Part shown: in pieces, positions 1 through 5,707 of the stretch | Numbering within the stretch: the stretch's first letter is position 1 | Layout: each line of letters opens with the position of its first letter | NCBI GenBank assembly: GCA_005893365.1 | Contig: VBPB01000066.1 | Location: 1-7,660 of the forward strand | Direction: 5' to 3' | From: Candidatus Eiseniibacteriota bacterium | GTDB lineage: Bacteria; Eisenbacteria; RBG-16-71-46 | DNA length: 7,660 nucleotides | Notes under the pieces: generated by a model | The model's database searches: none | Seen by the model: the letters and a program-made list of their open reading frames with translations, nothing else | Told to the model about the DNA's origin: nothing | Program-made: the position numbers and the translations under genes

Positions 1-297
1 GACGTCGGGCATGTAGAAGCTGATCGGTCGGAGGCCGTGCGCGAAGAAGTAGTCCATGTTGGCCCCGATCCGGGCGGACATCTCGCTCGCGGAGTCCTCC
101 TCGCGCGACGCGCGTGGTGGCTGCGGCCCGCCGCTCATTCCCGCGAGCTGCGCGAACTTCTGCATTGCCGGCCCGACGCCCTCGCGCCGGAACACGGCAT
201 GGATCGCAATGAGTTCGACTTTTCCGGATTCCGCATCTCGAATCCCTCCTTCACGAGCATGACGGACGAGGACGAGCTGTTTCGACCGACGATCCAC
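1..297 (-). pseudogene. C-terminal part of an alpha/beta hydrolase, apparently 5'-truncated; runs off the left edge
   Basis: The minus-strand frame through here is open to the window edge and reads like the second half of an actinobacterial-style alpha/beta hydrolase. Segments such as AIHAVFRREGVGPAMQKFAQ, followed by a Pro-rich stretch and then ANMDYFFAHGLRPISFYMPD, resemble that family's cap/linker region, where a xREGVGPAMxxF element and an ANMxFFxAHxLRP element are typical. In intact members about 150 residues come first, carrying the oxyanion loop and the GxSxG nucleophile. Here the frame is closed by a TAG at 301-303, and only a GTG at 295-297 could start it, so those residues are absent. 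The sigma-factor gene ends at 347, leaving no room for them. I infer a deletion or rearrangement remnant that may be co-transcribed with the sigma gene. The family call rests on remembered motifs. A divergent short protein with a genuine start is the alternative. Confidence 0.5.
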
Positions 298-346
298 CCT
301 CTAGCCCTGCTCTTGTCGATCGCTGCGATCAACGTGTGGAATCGCC

Positions 347-1645
347 TCAACGCGGCCACGAAGCAGGTGGCGGGCAAGTGGCAGGCGTAGCCGGTTGTTC
401 TGCCGTGGTGGCATGGCAGTCGCGCTCGACCTCCGCGAGCCGCCGCTCGAGATAGCGCCGTTCGGGGCCGGTACCGACGCGTTCGAGCGCCCGCCGGTAG
501 CAGCGCGCTGCCTCGTCGGAGCGTCCGAGGCGGCGCAACAGGTCGGCTTCGGTCGCCCAGAGCAGGTAGTAGTCCGCAAGTTCGCCGCGCCGCTCGAGGT
601 CGGCGACGAGCGCGAGCCCGGCTGCGGAACCGTCGGCCATCGCAACCGCGATCGCGCGGTTGAGCTCGACGATCGGCCCCGGCCGCGCACGGACGAGCGC
701 CTCATAGTGCCGCGCGATCGCGCGCCAATCGGTTGCCTCGGCGCGCCGCGCGCGCGCGTGTTCGGCGACAATCGCCGCCTGCAGCGCATACGGACCCGCC
801 GGCTCTGCGACCAGCGCATCTGATGCGAGCGCCAGACCCTCTTCGATCAGAGCCCGGTTCCAGCGCGTCCGGTCCTGTTCCTCGAGCAGGACGATCTCGC
901 CGTCGGGCGTCGTACGCGCCTCGCGGCGCGCGTCGTGGAGCAGCATCAGCGCGAGCAGGCCGCGTGCCTCGGGCGAAGCAGGCATCTGCTCGGCGAGCAG
1001 GCGCCCGAGGCGGATCGCTTCTCGCGAGAGGTCCGGGCGCACCAAGGCGTCGCCGCAGCTGGCCGAATAACCCTCGTTGAACACGAGGTAGACCACCGCC
1101 ATCACCGCATCGAGGCGCTCGGGCAGGACGTCCGGCGGCGGTACTTCGTAGGGGATCCCCGCTTCGGCGATCTTGCGTTTCGCGCGGACCAGCCGCTGCG
1201 CGAGCGTTGGGGGCGCGATCAGGAAGGCACGCGCGATCTCGTCGGTCGAGAGGCCGCACAGCGTCCGCAGCGCGAGCGCCACCTGCGACTCGAGTGAGAG
1301 CGCGGGATGGCAGCAGGTGAAGATCAGCCGCAGCCGCTCGTCCGGGATCGCTGCGTCGAGAACGTCAGGCAGCTCGGGTCCGCTGTCCGACTCGATCGTC
1401 TGTCGGAGCTCGGCGCGAATGTTTTCCAGTCGCCCCGCGCGGCGAAGCACGTCGATCGCCTTGTTGGGCGCGATCGCGACGACCCACGCGCGCGGGTTTC
1501 TCGGGTACCCATCGCGCGGCCAGCGCTCGAGCGCGACCGCGAACGCTTCTTGGACCGCCTCCTCGGCGACGTGGAAATCACCGATGCTGCGGATCACCGT
1601 GGCGAGGACGCGCCCGAACTCCTCGCGATAGAAGTGCTCGATCAC
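347..1645 (-). CDS. ECF42-type RNA polymerase sigma factor with long C-terminal extension
   Basis: This 432-residue protein is about twice the length of a plain ECF sigma factor. Residues 1-70 are sigma region 2 (EEFGRVLATVIRSIGDFHVAEEAVQEAF, then AWVVAIAPNKAIDVLRR). Residues about 105-160 are region 4, with the signature RLIFTCCHPALS and the helix-turn-helix GLSTDEIARAFLIAPPTLAQRLVRAKRKI. Residues about 175-408 form the DUF6596/TPR-like extension of the ECF42 group (VVYLVFNEGYSAS, LLALMLLHDARREAR, GPYALQAAI, VELNRAIAVA, LLRRLGRSDEAARCYRRAL). In this group the extension is thought to replace an anti-sigma factor, and none is encoded nearby. The GTG start is the only start codon between the upstream in-frame TGA at 1694 and region 2. 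No good Shine-Dalgarno precedes it, so translation may depend on the DGPF gene 48 bases upstream. The last 24 residues, after RRLAEVERD, are low-complexity (Thr/Pro/Ala) with two Cys and look like a readthrough tail. The DGPF partner supports the assignment. Confidence 0.93.
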   Translation of the reverse strand: MIEHFYREEFGRVLATVIRSIGDFHVAEEAVQEAFAVALERWPRDGYPRNPRAWVVAIAPNKAIDVLRRAGRLENIRAELRQTIESDSGPELPDVLDAAIPDERLRLIFTCCHPALSLESQVALALRTLCGLSTDEIARAFLIAPPTLAQRLVRAKRKIAEAGIPYEVPPPDVLPERLDAVMAVVYLVFNEGYSASCGDALVRPDLSREAIRLGRLLAEQMPASPEARGLLALMLLHDARREARTTPDGEIVLLEEQDRTRWNRALIEEGLALASDALVAEPAGPYALQAAIVAEHARARRAEATDWRAIARHYEALVRARPGPIVELNRAIAVAMADGSAAGLALVADLERRGELADYYLLWATEADLLRRLGRSDEAARCYRRALERVGTGPERRYLERRLAEVERDCHATTAEQPATPATCPPPASWPR

Positions 1646-1693
1646 GATTGCGTTGTAGCGCTGCCACTTCGGCGGCGCTCGTGTACTTCCGGT

Positions 1694-2389
1694 TCACACG
1701 GGATCGAAGAAGAGAATCTCGCGCACCTCGATCGGCCCCCAGCGGGCGTGCGGGTAACGCTTCGCGAGCTCGATGGCCTGCGCGCGGTCCGCGACGCGGA
1801 CGAGGCCGTACCCGCCGACACCTTCCTTCGACTCAGCGAACGGCCCGTCGGTGACCAGGACCTTCCCGCCGAGCGGCTCGATCCACGCCGGGGGCGGGTC
1901 GGGCACCAGCGGCGCCGTCTCGAACAGAGCTCCTTCTCCGCCGAGCCTCTCGCTGAACGCGATCATCTCGCGATACTTGGCTCCGTCGGGGTCGGAGAGG
2001 CCCGGCTCCATTCGGAACGCGAGCAGATAGGGCGTGCCGCGTCCTGGATCGGCGTAGGTGAATCGGCTCCCGACGGCGTGCACCTCGAGCGGCGCATAGC
2101 GCGCATGCGGACAGCGCTTCGCGATAGCGAGCGCCTCTTCGCGGCCGGCGACGTCGACGATCCAGAATCCTCCGACGACTTCCTTGCTCTCGGCGAACGG
2201 CCCGTCGCTCACGAACGCCCTTCCGTCGCGCACGCGCACGGATTGGGCGTCGGAGTCCCGCCCGAGCGGCGCGCCGCGCCGGAGAATCCCCTGGCTCGCG
2301 AGCTCGGCCGCGAACTTGCCCATCTCCGCGAAGCGACCGGGATCGGCGATCGAGCCCGCCGGCACCATGAACAAGAACATGAACTCCAC
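1694..2389 (-). CDS. Tandem DGPF/YCII-domain protein, ECF42 partner
   Basis: This 231-residue protein carries two YCII (DGPF) domains, about residues 1-106 and 119-231, joined by a short linker. Each holds an identical DGPFAESKE motif (62-70 and 181-189), followed by VGGF or VGGY, an Ala-rich helix and a closing PHAR-x-x-P-[LI]-EV segment, so the halves are clear duplicates. Single-domain members are about 110-140 residues. YCII proteins are small ferredoxin-like-fold proteins; their role is unknown, and genes of this class are the standard neighbours of ECF42 sigma factors. I chose the GTG start because AGGAGG lies six bases upstream (2396-2401) and the N-terminus MEFMFLFMVP matches the family's usual first beta strand. 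A later ATG would cut into that strand. It is the first gene of the leftward operon, 48 bases ahead of the sigma gene, and sits behind a putative ECF42 promoter. The domain call is secure; the biochemical role is not known. Confidence 0.93.
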   Translation of the reverse strand: MEFMFLFMVPAGSIADPGRFAEMGKFAAELASQGILRRGAPLGRDSDAQSVRVRDGRAFVSDGPFAESKEVVGGFWIVDVAGREEALAIAKRCPHARYAPLEVHAVGSRFTYADPGRGTPYLLAFRMEPGLSDPDGAKYREMIAFSERLGGEGALFETAPLVPDPPPAWIEPLGGKVLVTDGPFAESKEGVGGYGLVRVADRAQAIELAKRYPHARWGPIEVREILFFDPV

Positions 2390-2415
2390 GGCGTCCCTCC
2401 TGTCTCTTCATATCT

Positions 2416-2444
2416 CAGACGAACCGCCACGCCGCAAATCGACA
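2416..2444 (-). promoter_or_regulatory. Putative ECF42-dependent promoter for the DGPF-sigma operon
   Basis: On the minus strand, TGTCGA (2444-2439) is followed by 17 bases and then CGTC (2421-2418). As I recall the ECF42 literature, the target promoter is TGTCGA at -35 and CG(A/T)C at -10. The element is nearly identical to the rightward one at 2463-2489: over the 27 bases from -35 to -10, 21 positions match. Transcription would start near 2410, about 20 bases before the GTG at 2389 and just upstream of its AGGAGG. This implies positive autoregulation of the sigma factor. No transcript data are available here. Confidence 0.75.
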
Positions 2445-2471
2445 AGCCGTTCCTCCGGGGACTGTCGATTT
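2436..2471. repeat. Perfect 9-base inverted repeat joining two divergent -35 elements
   Basis: AAATCGACA (2436-2444) and TGTCGATTT (2463-2471) are exact reverse complements separated by 18 bases. Each arm contains one TGTCGA. The symmetry is best explained by two back-to-back promoters of the same sigma factor rather than by a hairpin or a dimeric repressor site, because matching bases continue downstream of both arms as far as the -10 elements. Confidence 0.9.
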
Positions 2472-2491
2472 CGGGAGTGCCCGTTCGACGA
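2463..2491 (+). promoter_or_regulatory. Putative ECF42-dependent promoter for the small-protein/DUF899 operon
   Basis: On the plus strand, TGTCGA (2463-2468) is followed by 17 bases and then CGAC (2486-2489), the same layout as the leftward promoter. Twelve of the 17 spacer positions also agree, including TTT directly after the -35 and GTT directly before the -10. Transcription would start near 2496, about 16 bases before the ATG at 2512 and just ahead of AGGAGG at 2501-2506. It is assigned to the ECF42 sigma factor encoded in this window. Confidence 0.75.
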
Positions 2492-2511
2492 GATCACGAG
2501 AGGAGGAAGTG

Positions 2512-2658
2512 ATGTGCCCGGTATGCCTCACGACAACAGCGCTCGCCGTCGCGAGCGCCACCTCCGTGGGCGGCCTCGGCGCGCTCGCTGTGAAGAAGCT
2601 CCGCGCGCGGACCGGTGCCCCGGCGAGCGCGAAAGGCGAAGACAGGAGGACGAGATGA
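2512..2658 (+). CDS. 48-residue CPVC-motif protein with one hydrophobic segment, coupled to DUF899
   Basis: The protein opens MCPVCLTTTA, then has a weakly hydrophobic small-residue stretch rich in Ala, Gly, Val and Leu (about residues 6-27), a basic KKLRAR cluster and a charged tail. A strong AGGAGG lies five bases before the ATG, and the stop shares ATGA with the DUF899 start, which argues for a genuine gene. From memory, similar short proteins beginning MCP-x-C-LTT occur ahead of DUF899 genes in other bacteria, annotated only as hypothetical. The hydrophobic stretch followed by positive charges suggests a single membrane helix with the two Cys (C2, C5) at its N-terminal end, although the helix is short and Gly/Thr-rich. 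The CPxC motif could be redox-active or bind metal. Function is unknown. It seems to be expressed from the putative ECF42 promoter just upstream. Confidence 0.8.
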   Translation: MCPVCLTTTALAVASATSVGGLGALAVKKLRARTGAPASAKGEDRRTR

Positions 2659-3410
2659 AGACCCACCGGACCGTGTCTCGCGACGAATGGCTGGCCGCGC
2701 GCGTGCAACACCTGGCCAAAGAAAAGGAGCTCACGCGGCAGCGCGACGAGCTCGCGCGGCAGCGGCGCAATCTGCCCTGGGTGAAGATCGAGAAGCGCTA
2801 CGAGTTCGAAGGCCGCGCCGGGAGGACGACGCTCGCCGATCTCTTCGAGGGGCGGAGCCAGCTAGTCGTCTACCACTTCATGTTCGGACCGGATTGGCAC
2901 GAGGGGTGCCCCAGCTGTTCGTTCGTGTCCGACCACCTCGACGGCGCGGTCGCTCACCTCGCCGCGCGCGACGTCTCGCTCGCAGTGGTCTCGCGCGCGC
3001 CATGGCCGAAGATCGATGCGTTCCAGAAGCGGATGGGCTGGCGGTTCAACTGGGTGTCGTCGTACGGGAGCGAGTTCAACCGCGACTTCCACGTCTGGTT
3101 CACGAAGGACGAGATGGCCAGCGGCCGGGTAGACTACAACTACGCCCGGCAGGCGTTCCCGAGCGAGGAAGCGCCGGGAATGACCGTCTTCTTCCGCGAC
3201 ACCAACGGCGACCTGTTCCATACCTACTCGACCTACGGGCGCGGCGTCGAGCCGTTCGTCGGCACGTACATGGTCCTCGACCTGGTGCCCAAGGGCCGCG
3301 ACGAGGATCACCTGGCGTTCACGATGGAATGGGTCCGCCACCACGATCGTTACCGCACGGGCGAGCTCGCCGATGAGGACCGACCCTACTGGCCGGCCGA
3401 GACGCGATGA
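2655..3410 (+). CDS. DUF899 family thioredoxin-like protein
   Basis: This 251-residue protein has the hallmarks of the DUF899 family: an N-terminal helical segment (SRDEWLAARVQHLAKEKELT, residues 8-27), then RRNLPWVKIEKRYEFEG, LADLFEGRSQLVVYHFMFGP, the cysteine motif EGCPSCSF (CPSC at 85-88), SRAPWPKIDAFQKRMGW, and near the C-terminus GVEPFVGTYMVLDLVPKGRDE. The family has a thioredoxin/peroxiredoxin-like fold. The CPSC pair sits where a thioredoxin active site would be, but no substrate is established. There is no signal peptide, so it is probably cytoplasmic. The ATG overlaps the stop of the CPVC protein (ATGA) and has its own AGGAGG five bases upstream (2644-2649). Length is normal and the gene looks intact. 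It ends 111 bases before the convergent response-regulator gene. The family call is firm; a redox role is inferred. Confidence 0.93.
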   Translation: MKTHRTVSRDEWLAARVQHLAKEKELTRQRDELARQRRNLPWVKIEKRYEFEGRAGRTTLADLFEGRSQLVVYHFMFGPDWHEGCPSCSFVSDHLDGAVAHLAARDVSLAVVSRAPWPKIDAFQKRMGWRFNWVSSYGSEFNRDFHVWFTKDEMASGRVDYNYARQAFPSEEAPGMTVFFRDTNGDLFHTYSTYGRGVEPFVGTYMVLDLVPKGRDEDHLAFTMEWVRHHDRYRTGELADEDRPYWPAETR

Positions 3411-3521
3411 GGATTTGACCGTCCATTCGCCGCATCCGGGCTCGACACCCAGCACCTGCGCGATCCCGAAAGCCGCCCGCTCGCGGATCTCGAACACGGG
3501 CGCGCAGCCTAGCGCAGTCCC
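3411..3521. other. Convergent gap between DUF899 and the response regulator
   Basis: These 111 bases separate two converging genes. I looked for a bidirectional terminator and found only weak pairings (for example GCGC with GCGC around 3500-3515) and no T-run on either strand. A minus-strand reading frame crosses it and runs antisense through DUF899, but shows no family features. No gene or site is supported. Confidence 0.5.
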
Positions 3522-4166
3522 TCAATCGAGTCGGACCAGGCCTCTGCGGGTGGCGACCTTGATCGCTTCGGTCCGGCTCGTGACGCCGAGCTTCTCGAAC
3601 AGGTGTCCCAGGTGCGTCTTGACGGTCCGCTCGCTGATGCCGAGCTCGCTCGCGATTTCCTTGTTGGCCTTGCCGTCTGCAGTGAGGCGCAGCGTCGCGA
3701 GCTCGCGCGGCGTCAGCTGGACGTGCGTCACCCCTTCCGCGAGCTTCGCCGCGGCGGCCGGTGCGAGATAGCTCTTGCCGGCGAGCACGTCGCGGATGCA
3801 CGCGATCAGATCGTCCGCCGCGATGTCCTTGAGCACGTACGCCTTCGCACCCGCCTTGAGCGCGCGCGCGATCTCGTCGTCGGTGTCGTAGGTCGTGAGC
3901 ACGATCACGCGCGCCTGCGGCTCGAGCGCCCGGATGCGCCGAACCACCTCGACGCCGTCCATCACGGGCATCCGCAGGTCGAGCAGCGTCACGTCGGGGC
4001 GGTGGCGCTCCCAAGCCGCGACTGCCTCGACGCCGTTCCCGGCCTCCGCGACGACGCGCAGATCGCACTCCTGATTGATGATATTGGCGACGCCGGTGCG
4101 GAACAGCGCGTGGTCGTCCACGACCAGCACGCGGCCGGGCTCGGCGGACGGCGGCTCAGCCGGCAA
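3522..4166 (-). CDS. NarL/LuxR-type response regulator
   Basis: This 214-residue protein has a receiver domain (about residues 11-128) with the acidic pair D17/D18, phospho-acceptor D63 in TLLDLRMPVMDG, the switch Thr at 91-92 and K113 in YVLKDI. A LuxR-type helix-turn-helix follows (about 150-210; LTPRELATLRLTADGKANKEIASELGISERTVKTHL, quoted here only as the span 151-186 with key residues TPRE, NKEIA and VKTHL). The cognate kinase lies directly upstream and the genes overlap by 11 bases, so they are translationally coupled. The start used is TTG at 4164-4166, with AGGTG a few bases before it. The alternative GTG at codon 13 would cut into the first beta strand. It acts as a DNA-binding regulator after phosphorylation by the kinase. 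Its targets are unknown, and the divergent efflux operon is the obvious candidate. The family call is secure; the exact start is moderately certain. Confidence 0.95.
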   Translation of the reverse strand: MPAEPPSAEPGRVLVVDDHALFRTGVANIINQECDLRVVAEAGNGVEAVAAWERHRPDVTLLDLRMPVMDGVEVVRRIRALEPQARVIVLTTYDTDDEIARALKAGAKAYVLKDIAADDLIACIRDVLAGKSYLAPAAAAKLAEGVTHVQLTPRELATLRLTADGKANKEIASELGISERTVKTHLGHLFEKLGVTSRTEAIKVATRRGLVRLD

Positions 4167-5448
4167 CGTGCACCTGGGTCGGGAGCGAGGACGGCTCCCA
4201 CGCGAGCACCACCTCCGTGCCGCTGCGCGGCGCGGTGACGATCGTCAGCGATGCGCCGATCCGCTCGGCGCGTTCGTGCATGCTCGTCATGCCGAACCCG
4301 GACGACTGCCGTCCCCGCGCGATCCCGCGGCCGTCGTCGCCTACCGAGAGCCGCAGGCCGACCGACTCCACGGTCGAGGCACGGATCGTGATCCGGCGCG
4401 CGCCGGCGTGGCGCACAGCGTTCGTCAGCGCTTCCTGTGCGATCGCGACGATCTCGCGCTCCACGCCGTCGCCCAGCCGCGGCAGCTCATCGACGACGAC
4501 TTCGATCGGCACGTCGGTGGTGCGCTGGCCGAGATCGGCGAGCCGCTGCAGTGCGCTGGCGACGTCCTCGCCGCTTCCGACGTTGGGGCGCAACGTGCAG
4601 ACCGATCTCCGCGCCTCGGTCAGATGGGTGCGCGCGAGCACGATCGCGTTCTCGAGGCTCGCGGTGACGCTGTCCGGCACCGCCCCGATCTCGCGCCGCG
4701 CGGCCTGCAGCTGCATCAGGATCGCTGCGAAGCCCTGCGCGAGGTTGTCGTGGATGTCGCGAGCGAGCCGGTTGCGCTCTTCGAGCGTCGCCTTGCGCCG
4801 CTCCTCCTGCCGGCCGCGCTCCGCGAGCCGGCTGACGTGCAGCACGAACGTCGCCTGGCGCGCGATCCCCTCGAGCATCGCGAGCCGCCACTCCGGGCAT
4901 TCCGCGGTGGGCCCTGCGGAGAGCACGATCCAGCCGAGATTGCGGCCGCCGAGCAGGAGCGGCGCGGTCTGCACCACGTCGATCCCCGCGCGCCGGATCT
5001 GATCGCGAATCGGCGCGGGCAGCCGCCGGTCGTCGCCTTCGTAGACCACGGATCCCTTCCATCCGGCGATGTGCGCGAACAGGTGCGTTCCCATGCTCTC
5101 GCGCGGCGAAGCCAAGGCGTCCCAGTCCGGGCTCCCGCGCGTGTGCAGCGCGCCGCGCTGATAGGTCATCCAGAGGTCGACCCGATGTTGGTCCTCGTCG
5201 AGCAGCCACACGTCGCAGGAGGTGCTGTCGCACTCTTCGACGAGCGTCTTGGTGAACATCCCGAAGAAGCTCTCCACGCTGTCGGGCTCGCGCGCGAGCA
5301 GATCGAGCGCGAGCTGGACGGCGTCGGTGTGGACCTTCGCGAGGCATTCCGCGTGGCGGCGCTCGTCCATCTCGCGGATCAGGGCGTCGCGCAGCTCGGT
5401 GGCGTCGGAGGGGAGGATCGGGACCTCGATCTCGGACTCGTGACGCAT
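4156..5448 (-). CDS. Soluble GAF-domain sensor histidine kinase (HisKA_3 type)
   Basis: This 430-residue protein has a short helical N-terminus and then a GAF-like sensor domain (about residues 45-205; VWLLDEDQHRVDLWMTYQRG, GTHLFAHIAGWKGSVVYEGD, PLLLGGRNLGWIVLSAGP). The dimerisation/phosphotransfer helix contains H233 in EERNRLARDIHDNLAQGF. The HATPase domain shows the N box (EALTNAVRHAGA, N343), the G1 motif DDGRGI (371-376) and a G2-like GFGMTSMHERA. There is no membrane segment, so it should sense a cytoplasmic or diffusible signal. Two Cys (73, 78) lie in the GAF region, but no ligand can be named. The start is ATG at 5446-5448, with GGAGG five bases upstream (5454-5458). The frame stays open far upstream, but those extra codons look like GC-rich noise. 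It is first in an operon with the overlapping response-regulator gene. Confidence 0.94.
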   Translation of the reverse strand: MRHESEIEVPILPSDATELRDALIREMDERRHAECLAKVHTDAVQLALDLLAREPDSVESFFGMFTKTLVEECDSTSCDVWLLDEDQHRVDLWMTYQRGALHTRGSPDWDALASPRESMGTHLFAHIAGWKGSVVYEGDDRRLPAPIRDQIRRAGIDVVQTAPLLLGGRNLGWIVLSAGPTAECPEWRLAMLEGIARQATFVLHVSRLAERGRQEERRKATLEERNRLARDIHDNLAQGFAAILMQLQAARREIGAVPDSVTASLENAIVLARTHLTEARRSVCTLRPNVGSGEDVASALQRLADLGQRTTDVPIEVVVDELPRLGDGVEREIVAIAQEALTNAVRHAGARRITIRASTVESVGLRLSVGDDGRGIARGRQSSGFGMTSMHERAERIGASLTIVTAPRSGTEVVLAWEPSSLPTQVHVAG

Positions 5449-5707
5449 GTCGTCCTCCGTCGCGAGTAGGGTACTCCCCGAGCGCCGTTCGGTCGCGTGT
5501 CCGCACGTCCGAGCCCGGCATCGTCCGAAAGTCGCAGATCGCCCTCCGCTGCACGTCGCGCTCCGCGGTCGGGCGCGCGCACGAGCTGGCGATCGCCCTA
5601 GCGCCCGATTGTCGGAGCGCCCGTCGAGCACGACGTTCCGTTCACGGTCGAAGCGGGCGCGTCGATTTCGAGCTCCGCAGATCGTCAGGAAGATGGAGGG
5701 CAACCCC
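5449..5707. promoter_or_regulatory. Divergent regulatory gap between the two-component system and the RND operon
   Basis: This 259-base gap must hold the promoters for both directions. I see no convincing -10/-35 pair. Candidate binding elements are a perfect 10-base palindrome GGCGATCGCC (5588-5597), a direct repeat GATCGCCCT at 5537-5545 and 5591-5599 (54 bases apart), and an inverted repeat GAGTA-GGG-TACTC at 5464-5476 just upstream of the kinase ribosome site. Any could be a regulator site, but short palindromes are common by chance in such GC-rich DNA. Confidence 0.4.
5695..5700 (+). promoter_or_regulatory. Ribosome binding site that fixes the adaptor-protein start
   Basis: GGAGGG lies seven bases before the ATG at 5708-5710, an ideal spacing. 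The other in-frame ATG, at 5693-5695, has only AGGA about four bases away and overlaps this site. The later ATG is therefore preferred, giving the N-terminus MARRMISMLSLVF. Confidence 0.7.

Noticed and set aside
314..340. TGTCGA on the plus strand as a third ECF42 promoter
   Set aside because: No CG(A/T)C follows at 16-18 bases, and no plus-strand gene lies downstream.
2436..2471. The inverted repeat as a transcription terminator or repressor operator
   Set aside because: The 18-base loop, lack of a T-run and location between divergent starts do not fit a terminator. Similarity extending to the -10 positions on both sides fits paired promoters better than a single repressor site.
1307..2512. 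Plus-strand 401-residue reading frame over the sigma and DGPF genes
   Set aside because: It is a mirror frame of two well-supported minus-strand genes, with Arg/Glu/Leu-rich sequence and no family motifs.
3416..3447. TGTCGA on the minus strand after the DUF899 gene as an ECF42 promoter
   Set aside because: The base group 17 bases downstream is GGAC rather than CGWC, and it would only transcribe antisense to DUF899.
2862..3497. Minus-strand 211-residue reading frame over DUF899
   Set aside because: It lies antisense to a well-supported DUF899 gene, with no recognisable domain; long antisense frames are expected at this GC content.
5447..5707. N-terminal extension of the adaptor protein
   Set aside because: It is Arg/Ser/Pro-rich noise from an open GC-rich frame. 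The basic-hydrophobic anchor and GGAGGG support the start at 5708.
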